Notes under the pieces: model-generated | The model's database searches: none | What the model was told of the DNA's origin: nothing | The model's input: the letters and a program-made list of their open reading frames with translations, nothing else | Assembly (NCBI GenBank): GCA_002406015.1 | Contig: DHMX01000028.1 | Location: 20,405-84,404 of the forward strand | Length of the DNA: 64,000 bases | Direction: 5' to 3' | Origin: Lachnospiraceae bacterium UBA4631 | GTDB lineage: Bacteria > Bacillota > Clostridia > Lachnospirales > Lachnospiraceae | Made by a program: the position numbers and the translations under genes | Part shown: positions 18,474 to 27,456 of the stretch, piece by piece | Layout of the letters: each line of letters begins with the position of its first letter | Position numbering within the stretch: the stretch's first letter is position 1

Positions 18474-18713
18474 TTAAGACTTGCAGCCGCAATCATTCTT
18501 TTTGTTGACACAAGGAGCTGACATATCAAAGTCTGGATTAAAGGCATAGAAGTTCTTGGAATCCAAATCATCCTGTACCATACGGAGACTTTCACCGAAG
18601 CGTTGGAAATGAACGACCTCTCTGGCACGCAGGAACTTTAATACCTCGTAAACATCCGGTGAATCCTTACAGAGCCGTAAAAGATTGTCATAGGTCGTGC
18701 GTGCTTTTTGTTC
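18474..18713 (-). CDS. cotJC: cotJC 3' part (spore-coat manganese catalase, C-terminal 79 codons)
   Basis: Encodes EQKARTTYDNLLRL and, further on, REVVHFQRF, the last third of a CotJC-type manganese catalase, ending in a Cys-rich tail (NKKNDCGCKS). The Glu of EQKAR and the His of EVVH match the fourth and fifth metal ligands of the family. There is no plausible start codon of its own; upstream sequence is ICE. With the 5' part at 48,403-48,809 it makes a 214-codon gene after excision. On its own it is a non-functional fragment. Confidence 0.9.
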   Translation of the reverse strand, partial: EQKARTTYDNLLRLCKDSPDVYEVLKFLRAREVVHFQRFGESLRMVQDDLDSKNFYAFNPDFDMSAPCVNKKNDCGCKS

Positions 18714-18730
18714 TGGCACGACCTCATAAG
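18701..18730. other. Left attachment junction (ICE/cotJC)
   Basis: The cotJC homology ends at TC (18712-18713; GA on the cotJC strand). On the ICE side the cotJC-strand sequence is GTCGTGCCA before GA. The right junction has the same GA at 48403-48404, consistent with a two-base serine-recombinase crossover. Confidence 0.8.
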
Positions 18731-18935
18731 AACAAATAATAAAGGTAAAACAAACTATCCAATTAATGCTGTCCTATCGGCTATACGGGGACTCTTTTCT
18801 TTTGGCAGGGGCGGTGCGATTCCCACGTATCGCTCCTTTTAAGGAAAGAGGTACTAAAAGGGAAAATAAACAAGCAGACGATGCAGAAATGTATGGTCTG
18901 TTTTTTATTTATAAAAAAGAAAAGAGGTACTAACT
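18714..18935 (+). promoter_or_regulatory. ICE left-end untranslated region upstream of parA
   Basis: 222 bp without a convincing gene. GAGGTACTAA occurs at 18848 and again directly before parA, the second acting as ribosome binding region. TTTTAAGGAAAGAG-like AT-rich blocks could hold the promoter, but I cannot pick one with confidence. Confidence 0.35.
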
Positions 18936-19751
18936 ATGGGAAAAACAATCGCAATCGTTAATCAAAAGGGTGGAGTAGGTAAAACTACTACGACTCAGAA
19001 TCTTGGCTATGCTTTGAGTAAACTCGGCAAGCGGGTGCTACTGGTCGATTTTGACCCTCAAAGCTCGCTAACCGTATGTTTAGGCTATGATGACACAGAT
19101 AGCCTTAGATATACGATAGCAGCGTTAATGCAGCTAGAGATGGAGGATGAAGTCCTTCCTGAAAGAAAGGAGTATATCCAGACTTATCGAAATGATAACG
19201 AACAGATAGAATATGACTTCATACCCTGCTCCATGGAGCTGTCGGCAATAGAAGTGAGTTTAGTTAATGCTGTTTGCAGAGAAGCCATTCTTAAAAATGT
19301 ATTGGTAGAATTACAGCAAAATTATGATTACATCATCATAGATTGCTCGCCATCACTGGGTATGTTAACTATCAATGCACTTGTAGCAGCACAAGCTGTC
19401 ATGATTCCGGTTACACCGGAATACCTGTCAGCGAAAGGACTAGAAATATTATTAAAAAACATATTGAGGGTTAAAAGAAAGATTAATCCGTCATTAGAGA
19501 TTGAAGGTATTCTCTTTACGATGTTTAGAGATAGATTCCGACTGGCACGTACTGTAGAGGAGTTGGTGCGGAATACATATGATACCGCAATCCCTATCTA
19601 TGATACAAAAATACCGTTTTCCATTAAAAGCGGTGAGGCAGTGATATACAAGAAATCCGTCATAGAGTATGAAACCGGTAATCAGGTATCCATTGCTTAT
19701 GAGAAATTAGCAAAGGAGGTATTAAACGATGAAGCCAATTCAGAACGATAG
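18936..19751 (+). CDS. parA: ParA-family partition ATPase
   Basis: A 271-residue Walker-type ATPase with the deviant Walker A KGGVGKTTTT (about 10-19), the VDFDPQSSLT switch and IIIDCSPSLG Walker B. It lacks an N-terminal DNA-binding domain, so it is the chromosomal/Soj size class. It overlaps parB by 23 bp. On an ICE, ParAB suggests that the excised circle is actively maintained, perhaps with replication. Confidence 0.92.
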   Translation: MGKTIAIVNQKGGVGKTTTTQNLGYALSKLGKRVLLVDFDPQSSLTVCLGYDDTDSLRYTIAALMQLEMEDEVLPERKEYIQTYRNDNEQIEYDFIPCSMELSAIEVSLVNAVCREAILKNVLVELQQNYDYIIIDCSPSLGMLTINALVAAQAVMIPVTPEYLSAKGLEILLKNILRVKRKINPSLEIEGILFTMFRDRFRLARTVEELVRNTYDTAIPIYDTKIPFSIKSGEAVIYKKSVIEYETGNQVSIAYEKLAKEVLNDEANSER

Positions 19752-20730
19752 AAAATTGGTTCGCCTAGAAGATATGTTTGGGCTTGACCCATCGAATGAT
19801 ACAAAACTTGATAGCGAATCGAATCAAAGTAAGACCATATTGGTTGTGCCAATTAATAGGTTGCAGCCTAAGCGGAATCATAGATTTCAAGTAAATCTAG
19901 GTAAAAAAAATGAAGATTTGTTGCAGTCAATTAAAGAGCTTGGGGTGTTGGAGCCAATTATAGTACGACCTGTTGCCGGCTCTGATAAATACGAAATTCT
20001 GGCCGGACATAGACGGACTGCTATGGCGAGGGAGGCAGGACTCACAGAAATACCAGTAGTAATAAAGGAAGGGCTGACAGAAGCTGAAGCGGATTTAATA
20101 GAAACCGAAACAAATTTATTGCAGCGTTCATGGAAGGATATGAGCCACAGCGAGCGAGCTGCAGTCTTGTTTGCACACTATAATGCAATAAATCAGAAAG
20201 GAATCCGAACAGGATTTTTGGAGGAAGTAAATGCAGAAATTAAAAGCCTTGCAAACCCAGTAAATACAAGGGCTGAGGGCAGTTTGTCGCAGGGTGCGAC
20301 AAAGGGTAATTTAAGGACTTCCGGAGAGGCTTATGAATTATCAAAAGATACAGTTGGAAGGTACTTAAAGATATATCTTTTAACAGATGAATTAAAGGAA
20401 CGAGTGGACTTGGATGAAGTTGGCTTTTTAGCTGGTGTTGAAATTTCTCACCTGACTTTGGAACACCAGAAGGTATTAAATGATTTCCTATCTCGATACA
20501 AAATTACTACAGAAAAAGCAGAAACACTTCATAGGCTAGAAAAGGCGGGTAAGCTGACCGAGCAGAGTATGGAAGAAATATTAAAGGGAGTAAAACCTAA
20601 AAAGCCGGGCAGACCCAAGGCGTATAAACTTCGGGCAGAAGTTATACAGAAGTATTTTGGAGAGGGGGTCGAGCAGAAGGAAATTGATAAGACGATAGAA
20701 GCGGCTCTTGAGATGTATTTTAACAATTAG
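19729..20730 (+). CDS. parB: ParB-family partition/nucleoid protein
   Basis: A 333-residue protein. The N-terminal ParB/Srx-like domain (VVPINRLQPKRNHRFQVN, then ELGVLEPIIVRPV and YEILAGHRRTAMAREAG) is intact, including the GHRR box that binds CTP in ParB proteins. A helix-turn-helix middle (about 190-235) and a C-terminal region with KPKKPGRPKAYKL follow. The start overlaps the parA end. A parS site could not be identified by eye. Confidence 0.9.
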   Translation: MKPIQNDRKLVRLEDMFGLDPSNDTKLDSESNQSKTILVVPINRLQPKRNHRFQVNLGKKNEDLLQSIKELGVLEPIIVRPVAGSDKYEILAGHRRTAMAREAGLTEIPVVIKEGLTEAEADLIETETNLLQRSWKDMSHSERAAVLFAHYNAINQKGIRTGFLEEVNAEIKSLANPVNTRAEGSLSQGATKGNLRTSGEAYELSKDTVGRYLKIYLLTDELKERVDLDEVGFLAGVEISHLTLEHQKVLNDFLSRYKITTEKAETLHRLEKAGKLTEQSMEEILKGVKPKKPGRPKAYKLRAEVIQKYFGEGVEQKEIDKTIEAALEMYFNN

Positions 20731-20746
20731 CAAGGAGGGTATAGTT

Positions 20747-21466
20747 ATGGAGGAAAAATTAAGGGCATATGTTACTAATTTAGGAAAATACAATGAAGGA
20801 CAATTAATTGGTGAATGGGTTTCCTTTCCGGTGAAGATGGAGGAGTATCAGAAAGTATTGGAACGCATTGGAATTGGTCCAGAGTATGAAGAGACATTTA
20901 TTACTGATTATGAGTCCAGCATCTATGGATTAGTAGATAATCTTGGAGAGTACGAAAATATTGAAAGTCTGAATTATCTGGCAGGACAATTAGAGGGCTT
21001 GGAACCAGAGGAATATGAAAAATTCAATGCAATTATGGAATCAGCAATTGATTTAAGAGAAGGTAATGGAATTCAAAGTCTGGTGAATTTAACTGAAAAT
21101 TTAGATTGCTATGATGTGTTACCAGATGTAACAGATAATGCCAGTTATGGATGGTACATTATAGAAAATTATATACAGGGTGATAATCTTCCAATGGTAA
21201 ATGGAGTTGAGCTTACTGCATATCTGGATGCAGAACAAATTGGACGAGATGCAGCAATAAATGAATTGGGTATGTATACTGACAAAGGCTATGTGCTTGA
21301 TAATCAAAGTAATTATCATCAGGTATGGAATGGAAAGACAGAGGATATTCCTGATAAATACCGATTGTCTGATTCTGGGAGTGCAGATACCTCCGTTCAG
21401 CAGCAGGCAACAGAATTGATGGAGCAGGCAGAGCATATGCGGATTATAAAAAGTATAAGCAGATAG
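20747..21466 (+). CDS. ardA: ArdA-type antirestriction protein with C-terminal extension
   Basis: 239 residues; the start at ATG 20747 follows AAGGAGGG. Residues about 1-165 match ArdA (AYVTNLGKYNEGQLIGEWVSFP, then very acidic helices), a DNA mimic that blocks type I restriction enzymes and helps incoming DNA survive. ArdA is usually about 165 residues; here 70 more follow, ending VQQQATELMEQAEHMR plus a short tail. Nearly the same ending closes the protein at 44457-46190, an unexpected shared tag. Confidence 0.85.
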   Translation: MEEKLRAYVTNLGKYNEGQLIGEWVSFPVKMEEYQKVLERIGIGPEYEETFITDYESSIYGLVDNLGEYENIESLNYLAGQLEGLEPEEYEKFNAIMESAIDLREGNGIQSLVNLTENLDCYDVLPDVTDNASYGWYIIENYIQGDNLPMVNGVELTAYLDAEQIGRDAAINELGMYTDKGYVLDNQSNYHQVWNGKTEDIPDKYRLSDSGSADTSVQQQATELMEQAEHMRIIKSISR

Positions 21467-21477
21467 GAGGCGGCAGT

Positions 21478-22935
21478 ATGGAATTAACACAGGACCAGAA
21501 ATTAGCAGTCGAATATGGTTATCAAAATCATTTATCGCAGGAACAGATAAATTATTGTATTCGCCCTGGATATACCGGGGAGAAAATGATACAGGCAATG
21601 AATGGATTTATAAGTGGATTAGATAAGGAGCAGGTAGATTTATATTATCGTTCGGAATTTAATGTCCAACAAATGGAGCGGGCAAGAGAAGGATTTAGAC
21701 AGGGCTTAAGTATGGAGCAGATAAAGTTCTTTTACCGTCCGGAATTTGATATGTACCAAATGTCGTTAGCAGTGTTGGGCTTCAAAAATGGATTAGATAA
21801 GGAACAAATAGAGTGTTTCTATCACTCGGAATTTGATGCTTCTCAAATGTGGATGGCAACGGAGGGCTTCCGAAATGAATTAACGGTAGAACAGGTTAAT
21901 AAATATTATATCCCATCAAATAGTGTTGAAAAGATGCGGGAAGAAATGATGAAAGAGATAGGGTATAAGCATGGATTAATGGGAAGTGATATTGATGAAA
22001 TGTTATCCAGAGATAATATGATTCAGGTTGTTGGACGATTTGAAAATGAAGCAGGTATACCAAGACACATAAGGTTGACTTCGATAAAACATTTTGGTGA
22101 CTGCTCTTATTTTGTGGCCGGCCAGAATCTGGATTCAATAATCCCATATTCGCAAATGCTGTTTTATTCAAAAGATGAGGAATTGTTTTATCAGCAATTA
22201 GAAAAACGGTTCCAGCTCGCACAGAAATATGAAGACGCATCTTTGAGAAATGAAGTGGATTATAAAATAGAAAATCTGGAAACCAAGGAAGTTGTAAATG
22301 GAGGCATATGGTCGCATTATGCAGACTTTAGCGGGGGATTTGAAGTGGACGGCAAAGTAATAGCCCAATATGACATGTCTACAAACGAAATTAAAATGAA
22401 TGGTCGATGGATTTCTTTGGAAGATGAAGGCAGAGGAATTGAATATGTAAAAGATTATGTTCAAAGGCAGCTTGAATATCAACAAGCCCTAAGAACCGTT
22501 CAGTCGGGGAAAGATGTTCTGTTCACCTACAAAACAAACGGATTTACCGCCTATTACAATATGGGTGATATTACGCTGGAGGAATTAGAAAAGATATATG
22601 AGCAGGCGGAGCATCCATATAAGGATATGCCCGGAGGACAATGGATAGGCAGCGATGCAGAGTTTGCTGAACTGGAGCAAAGTAACCAGGTGCGATATTC
22701 CGTCACCGCCGATGTGGATAATAATGAATGGACTGTATATGAAATAAATGGCATTCCGGAGATGGAGCGGACGGATTCGAATGTATCAATTAGAACTGTT
22801 GAATTAAACACAAAGCTGCATCAGTCTCCCAGTGAAATTGCAGATGTAGATAATGCTGCAACATTAGATGCATTAGCAGAGGAGCTTTTGACGGATGCAC
22901 AGGCAGCCGCACAGGTTCCCAAGTTAGGAATGTAA
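21478..22935 (+). CDS. ICE accessory protein with ~34-residue repeats
   Basis: 485 residues, start after an AGGAGGCGG site, 11 bp past ardA. Residues about 5-150 hold four to five repeats of the form GLDKEQVxxYYRSEFxxxQM, each about 34 residues. The middle and C-terminal parts are acidic alpha/beta sequence of unknown fold. The repeats resemble those in the other accessory protein at 44457. Such proteins are common in Clostridial ICEs; function unknown. No signal peptide or membrane helix. Confidence 0.7.
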   Translation: MELTQDQKLAVEYGYQNHLSQEQINYCIRPGYTGEKMIQAMNGFISGLDKEQVDLYYRSEFNVQQMERAREGFRQGLSMEQIKFFYRPEFDMYQMSLAVLGFKNGLDKEQIECFYHSEFDASQMWMATEGFRNELTVEQVNKYYIPSNSVEKMREEMMKEIGYKHGLMGSDIDEMLSRDNMIQVVGRFENEAGIPRHIRLTSIKHFGDCSYFVAGQNLDSIIPYSQMLFYSKDEELFYQQLEKRFQLAQKYEDASLRNEVDYKIENLETKEVVNGGIWSHYADFSGGFEVDGKVIAQYDMSTNEIKMNGRWISLEDEGRGIEYVKDYVQRQLEYQQALRTVQSGKDVLFTYKTNGFTAYYNMGDITLEELEKIYEQAEHPYKDMPGGQWIGSDAEFAELEQSNQVRYSVTADVDNNEWTVYEINGIPEMERTDSNVSIRTVELNTKLHQSPSEIADVDNAATLDALAEELLTDAQAAAQVPKLGM

Positions 22936-22951
22936 GAGAGAAGGTGGTAAT

Positions 22952-23905
22952 ATGCCTTTTCAACGATATACTGAAGAGCAGGTTCTTCAGGCGAATCAAG
23001 TGAATCTTATTGAATATGTTAAGGCACATGGGTATCCGGTGCGAGAGTATCATAAAGGATATTACAAAATTGAAGGATACGGAGGCTTGTTACTTTCACC
23101 GGAAAAAAATAGTTGGTACTGGGAAGCGGAGAGCAGTGCATCAGGAAAAGCCGGAGGCGGTCCGATTCAATTTGTAATGAAGCTGGAGCATAAGAGCTGG
23201 GTAGAAGCTGTAAATATATTGCTAAAGGAATCAGTTACCTGTCCTACGTTTCACCCTCCGGAAATACCGGATAAATTGCAACAAAAATCAAAATTTCGAT
23301 TACCGGCAAGAAATGATACATATAAGCATGTATTTGCGTATTTAGTTAATGCCAGACAGATAGACCAGCAATTAGTTCAACAAATGGTGAAGGATAAAAA
23401 ATTATATGAGGACAAGCACAATAATTGTGTGTTTGTTGGTTATGACGAAATGGGTATTGCTCGCTTCGCATCTATGCGAGGCACCAATACTCATTTTCCG
23501 TTTAAAGGAAATCCAGATGGAGCAGATAAGCGGTTCCCGGTATATTGGGAGGGAACAAGTGATAGGCTGTATGCATTCGAGGCACCTATTGATATGTTAT
23601 CATATATGACTCTATTAAAAGAGTCTGGCAATGAGGTGAAGGACCATTATATTAGTTTGGCAGGCGTTTCACTAATAGGATTATCTGCTTACCTGAATCG
23701 GCATCCAAACATCAGCTACATCGGAATCGGGTCAGATAACGATAGGGAAGGAATTAAATGTTTTCTGAATGCAGCGGAAGCCTTTGGTGAGAAATACAGA
23801 GTCCGGCGAGTTTCACCCAAGCCGCATAAGGATTTTAATGAATATCTGATTAAACGGCATTTTGAAGCTACGATAGCGAAATTGCAACAGTCCGAGGGTG
23901 GATAG
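22952..23905 (+). CDS. DUF3991/TOPRIM primase-like protein
   Basis: A 317-residue protein with an N-terminal zinc-free CHC2-like region (NLIEYVKAHGYPV, GGGPIQFVMKLEHKSWVEAVNILL) and a DUF3991 middle. A C-terminal TOPRIM domain with IGIGSDNDREG (acidic DxD-like pair, about 253-265) follows. Family members are thought to act as primases on mobile elements, which would convert transferred single-stranded DNA to duplex. It directly precedes the oriT candidate. Confidence 0.8.
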   Translation: MPFQRYTEEQVLQANQVNLIEYVKAHGYPVREYHKGYYKIEGYGGLLLSPEKNSWYWEAESSASGKAGGGPIQFVMKLEHKSWVEAVNILLKESVTCPTFHPPEIPDKLQQKSKFRLPARNDTYKHVFAYLVNARQIDQQLVQQMVKDKKLYEDKHNNCVFVGYDEMGIARFASMRGTNTHFPFKGNPDGADKRFPVYWEGTSDRLYAFEAPIDMLSYMTLLKESGNEVKDHYISLAGVSLIGLSAYLNRHPNISYIGIGSDNDREGIKCFLNAAEAFGEKYRVRRVSPKPHKDFNEYLIKRHFEATIAKLQQSEGG

Positions 23906-23968
23906 GATATTCTTTTCGGTAACACCCTACGGAGGTTTCCAGTAAATTTGGAGGGCAGGGGGTAAGTA

Positions 23969-24032
23969 GGGGCAAGCTTCCCCATTGTATCACTTTCGTG
24001 ACACAATGAGCTTGTTAGGGAAGTCTCCCTAA
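23969..24032. other. Candidate origin of transfer (oriT)
   Basis: Three inverted repeats lie within 64 bp just upstream of the relaxosome genes. They are GGGG-CAAGCTT-CCCC (23969-23983), CATTGTATCAC-TTTC-GTGACACAATG (23983-24008, one mismatch), and TTAGGGA-AGTC-TCCCTAA (24015-24032). Location and structure are those of MOBP-type oriTs; the nick site is not determined. Confidence 0.65.
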
Positions 24033-24083
24033 GACCCTCTGATAATAATAGATAATAAATAGCAAGGTAAAGAAGGTGATAAT

Positions 24084-24566
24084 ATCAGCAAAACATCGGA
24101 TTTACATATCCGGGTGGAACCGGAACTAAGAAAACAAGTAGAACTGGCAGCTCGAAAATCGGGACAAAAGTTAAGTGTCTATATTGAAAATGTACTAAAA
24201 GAAACAACCGAATATGATACCCGGTCATTAAGTTTGATTCAATATCCGGATGGTAAATGGAGGAAGGATGCGATATTAAGTATTCGTTTGCCAGAAAAAA
24301 TGAAACAAGAAATACAGCAAAAGGCAAACCTAGCAAAAGTATCCGTAGGTGAGTATGTTATTCATGCATTAACCGGAAGAATGATAGTTACGATTATTGA
24401 TGGAAAAGATATTTTGCATCAACTAAGTAAAATTGGAACGAATTTGAACCAATTAACAATATTAGCTCACTCTGGAAAGATTACGTGTCCGGATTTGGAA
24501 CAGATTAAGTGGATACATGAAAAAATACTAAAGGAGCTTATCCAACTGGTTAAGCAAAGTAAATAG
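24084..24566 (+). CDS. Ribbon-helix-helix relaxosome protein (MobC-like), probable ATC start
   Basis: If begun at 24084 it has 160 residues. The sequence ISKTSDLHIRVEPELRKQVE carries the beta-strand and first helix of a ribbon-helix-helix DNA-binding fold. A second copy (AILSIRLPEKMKQEIQQKANLAKVSVGEYVIHAL) follows at about 70-105, and a MobC-like C-terminus (LHQLSKIGTNLNQLTILAHSG) ends it. The first conventional codon is GTG 24114, but starting there deletes the DNA-binding strand. AAGGTG (24073-24078) is correctly spaced for ATC 24084. It likely binds oriT and helps the relaxase. Confidence 0.8.
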   Translation: MSKTSDLHIRVEPELRKQVELAARKSGQKLSVYIENVLKETTEYDTRSLSLIQYPDGKWRKDAILSIRLPEKMKQEIQQKANLAKVSVGEYVIHALTGRMIVTIIDGKDILHQLSKIGTNLNQLTILAHSGKITCPDLEQIKWIHEKILKELIQLVKQSK

Positions 24567-24579
24567 TAATGCAAAGGAG

Positions 24580-25623
24580 ATGAGAGAGGGAGTGGCAACT
24601 ATTAACTTTCATAATGGAAAGCGGTGGAGCCATAAAGGAAAATTTGATGGATATAAGACTCATGCCAGTATGAAACGCCTGATAGATTATATAACAGACA
24701 TAAAAAAAGGAAAGACCAGAGAAGACCTGATAAAAGGATTTAACTGTGATGCATCTCATGCATATGAAGAGTTTATATTGAATAAGGAGCTTTATCATAA
24801 AACGGAAGATGGAGAGCGGAGAATGTGCATTCATTTTACGCAGGATTTTGCGATAGACGATGATATAACCTTAGAACTGGCATCTCAAATAGCCGAGGAA
24901 TTATTACAGCATGAGATGTTTCAGGGCTTTCAAATACTATATGCAACCCACATGGATGCCGGCCACATTCATACTCATTTTGTAATAGACACAATTAATA
25001 AAGAAACCGGAAAAGCATGGCATTCTTCTAAAAAGGATGTTCAGCGGTTAAAGGATTATTCAGATGAATTATGCCGGAAATACAACTTGTCTGTCTGTGA
25101 AAGACCGGAGAAAAAAACGGTATACAAGAAAAAGGATGAACTGGAGGTGATGCAGCAAGGTAGAAGCTGGAAAGAAGAGATACGTATTGCTGCAACGCTA
25201 TGTGCGTATGAGGCGAGCAATCGGAGTGATTTTATGAATAAGATGAAGGAGTTGGATATAACCGTCAATTGGACAGATGCTAGAAAGTACATAGTTTTTT
25301 GTGATAAAGACGGTCATCGGATTCGAAATATTCGATTGGAACCGAAAGAGCTGTTTACCAAGGAAGGACTGGAAAAGCAATTTCAGCTTAACCGGCAGTA
25401 TAAGGAAATAGAACGAAGCAGGCAGTTGGCGGAGCAAGGGGAAAGATTGGAGGCTGCACAGGGCATTCACAATATCCTATATATAGCAAAGACACTGATG
25501 CAAAGTGGAGAATCTTATCCTCTGCAAGGCAACCATGAAATACAGGCAGCTTTGGACCGGGCAAGAACAGAAGCCGCCCGGATGGATTATCAGGCAGAAC
25601 AGAAAAAAGGAAGGGGTTTATGA
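24580..25623 (+). CDS. MOBP-type relaxase (VirD2/MobA family)
   Basis: 347 residues. It has the three-His metal motif HIHTH (His129, 131, 133, counted from ATG 24580) in a relaxase fold, with ATHMDAGHIHTHFVIDTIN. The upstream ILYATHMD strand and AWHSSKKDVQRLKDYSDELCR are family features. It would nick oriT and remain bound to the transferred strand. GTG 24592 is an alternative start four codons later. The C-terminal third is helical. The coupling-protein gene overlaps its stop (ATGA). Confidence 0.88.
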   Translation: MREGVATINFHNGKRWSHKGKFDGYKTHASMKRLIDYITDIKKGKTREDLIKGFNCDASHAYEEFILNKELYHKTEDGERRMCIHFTQDFAIDDDITLELASQIAEELLQHEMFQGFQILYATHMDAGHIHTHFVIDTINKETGKAWHSSKKDVQRLKDYSDELCRKYNLSVCERPEKKTVYKKKDELEVMQQGRSWKEEIRIAATLCAYEASNRSDFMNKMKELDITVNWTDARKYIVFCDKDGHRIRNIRLEPKELFTKEGLEKQFQLNRQYKEIERSRQLAEQGERLEAAQGIHNILYIAKTLMQSGESYPLQGNHEIQAALDRARTEAARMDYQAEQKKGRGL

Positions 25624-27428
25624 AAAATAAAAAGACAAAGATAATTATATGGATAGTAACAATTATTGCGTGTGCTGTTGCAAATTGGTACATATTGCAC
25701 AAACTTCCAATGCAGCTTCAGGATAGTTCCTATATCAAGCTATTTGTTATGATGACAGTATTGGAGGTATTAGGAATCTATAATTTAATTAAGAACCCAA
25801 TGCATTATAAGGCAGATTTGATTACGATTACGCCGGATATTAAGACTCCGGCACCTATGGGGCAAGGGCAGCATGGTTCCGCCAGATGGCTTCGGGAAGA
25901 TGAATTTAAGCAGATATTTTCCACAGTCGTCATTGATTCGGATACTACGCAGATTGACTCAGGAGGATTGGTAGTAGGCAAGAAAGAATTATCCAAAGGC
26001 AGGGAGCTTGTTTATTATATTAAAGATAATATTCATAGTATATCTCTTGGTGCCACCCGCTCCGGAAAGACCAGGCATGAAGTATTGGAAACCATAGGAC
26101 TTGAAGGACTTGCAGGAAACAGTATGGTAATAACAGATATTAAAGGTGAGTTGTATGATTATACAGCTCCTTTTTTACGTGAACAGGATTATGAGGTGCG
26201 GGTTCTGGATTTTGATGAAAAGGAGCTTTCGGATAAAGTAAATCAATTGCAACCGATTATAGACCTTATTGACACCGGAAAGATACCGGAGGCAATTGAT
26301 GCAACATGGGACATCGTTAGTCAGATGGTTGGGGAAACAAAAGGCGAAAAAATATGGAATGACGGTGAATGTTCAACAATTGCCGGAGCAATTATGGTGG
26401 TTTGTTATGACAACAAAAAACCAGAGTATCATAAGTATCGAAATTTAACAAATGTATACTTCTTTTTAACCGAAATGTGTTCACCGATACAGGGTGTAAT
26501 GCCATTACAGCTCTATATAGCCTCCTTGCCGAATAACCATCCGGCAAAGGGTATGTTTGCGGTAGCAGGAGTGGCTCCGGAAGAAACGAGAGGAGGCTTC
26601 TATACATCAGCCATCTTGACGCTGCGGTTATTTACAAATCCGAAGATATACAACATGACAAATCAGACGGACTTTTCTTTTGAAGATTTTGGAAAAAGGA
26701 GAATGGCACTATTTATCATTCTTCCGGAAGATAAGCTCACGTATCATCCAATTGCAACTTTGATAATTACGCAAATGTATAGCAGCTTATCACAGTATGC
26801 GAAAAGCATGGGCGGTGAATTACCGAGGATTGTAGATTTTATATGCGACGAATTTGGTAATTTTGCAAAGATACCCTCTTTTCCGCAGATGCTTACAGTG
26901 GCCGGAGGAAAAGGAATTAGATTTCACTTGTTTTTGCAAGATTACGCACAGCTCGACAAGGTATATGAGAAGGATGATGCAAAGACAATTCGAAATAATT
27001 GTGAGATAAAAGTATATCTGCGGTCAGCCGATGCTGAAACGAGAGAAATAGTATCCAAGGAATTAGATGAGTATACCACAAAGGGCTATTCTATTAACTA
27101 TGGCAAAGATACAAAAGAAGGGTCATCAAATGTAAATCTTGTCGGTAGGAGATTGCTGACTGCCGAGGAGGTTGGACGGATTAAACGACCATATAGCCTT
27201 ATTATGTCATCGAATCATCCGGCAATAATGTATGCTCCGGATTTGAGTAAATGGTCTTTTAATCAACGATTTGGAATGGGAAGTAGACAACATAATATTA
27301 AGCTGCGGATGCAGCGACATGGAGAACGTACACCCAGAGAGCAGCAGGAGATATGTTTATGGGGTATGTGGGAAAAATGGCAGAGAGAACTTCGGCTAGC
27401 TGCCAATAAACTTGATAAACAAAAATAA
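25620..27428 (+). CDS. virD4: VirD4/TraG-family type IV coupling ATPase
   Basis: 602 residues with two N-terminal membrane helices (about 8-25 and 35-55). Walker A GATRSGKTR lies at about residue 144, VITDIKGELYDYT follows, and Walker B IVDFICDEFGNF lies at about 402-414. The motif TVAGGKGIRFHLFLQDYAQL is typical of TraG-type proteins. It recruits the relaxase-DNA complex to the secretion channel. It is translationally coupled to the relaxase. Confidence 0.92.
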   Translation: MKNKKTKIIIWIVTIIACAVANWYILHKLPMQLQDSSYIKLFVMMTVLEVLGIYNLIKNPMHYKADLITITPDIKTPAPMGQGQHGSARWLREDEFKQIFSTVVIDSDTTQIDSGGLVVGKKELSKGRELVYYIKDNIHSISLGATRSGKTRHEVLETIGLEGLAGNSMVITDIKGELYDYTAPFLREQDYEVRVLDFDEKELSDKVNQLQPIIDLIDTGKIPEAIDATWDIVSQMVGETKGEKIWNDGECSTIAGAIMVVCYDNKKPEYHKYRNLTNVYFFLTEMCSPIQGVMPLQLYIASLPNNHPAKGMFAVAGVAPEETRGGFYTSAILTLRLFTNPKIYNMTNQTDFSFEDFGKRRMALFIILPEDKLTYHPIATLIITQMYSSLSQYAKSMGGELPRIVDFICDEFGNFAKIPSFPQMLTVAGGKGIRFHLFLQDYAQLDKVYEKDDAKTIRNNCEIKVYLRSADAETREIVSKELDEYTTKGYSINYGKDTKEGSSNVNLVGRRLLTAEEVGRIKRPYSLIMSSNHPAIMYAPDLSKWSFNQRFGMGSRQHNIKLRMQRHGERTPREQQEICLWGMWEKWQRELRLAANKLDKQK

Positions 27429-27456
27429 ATCAGTAGTAAAGTATAGGAGGATTAAT

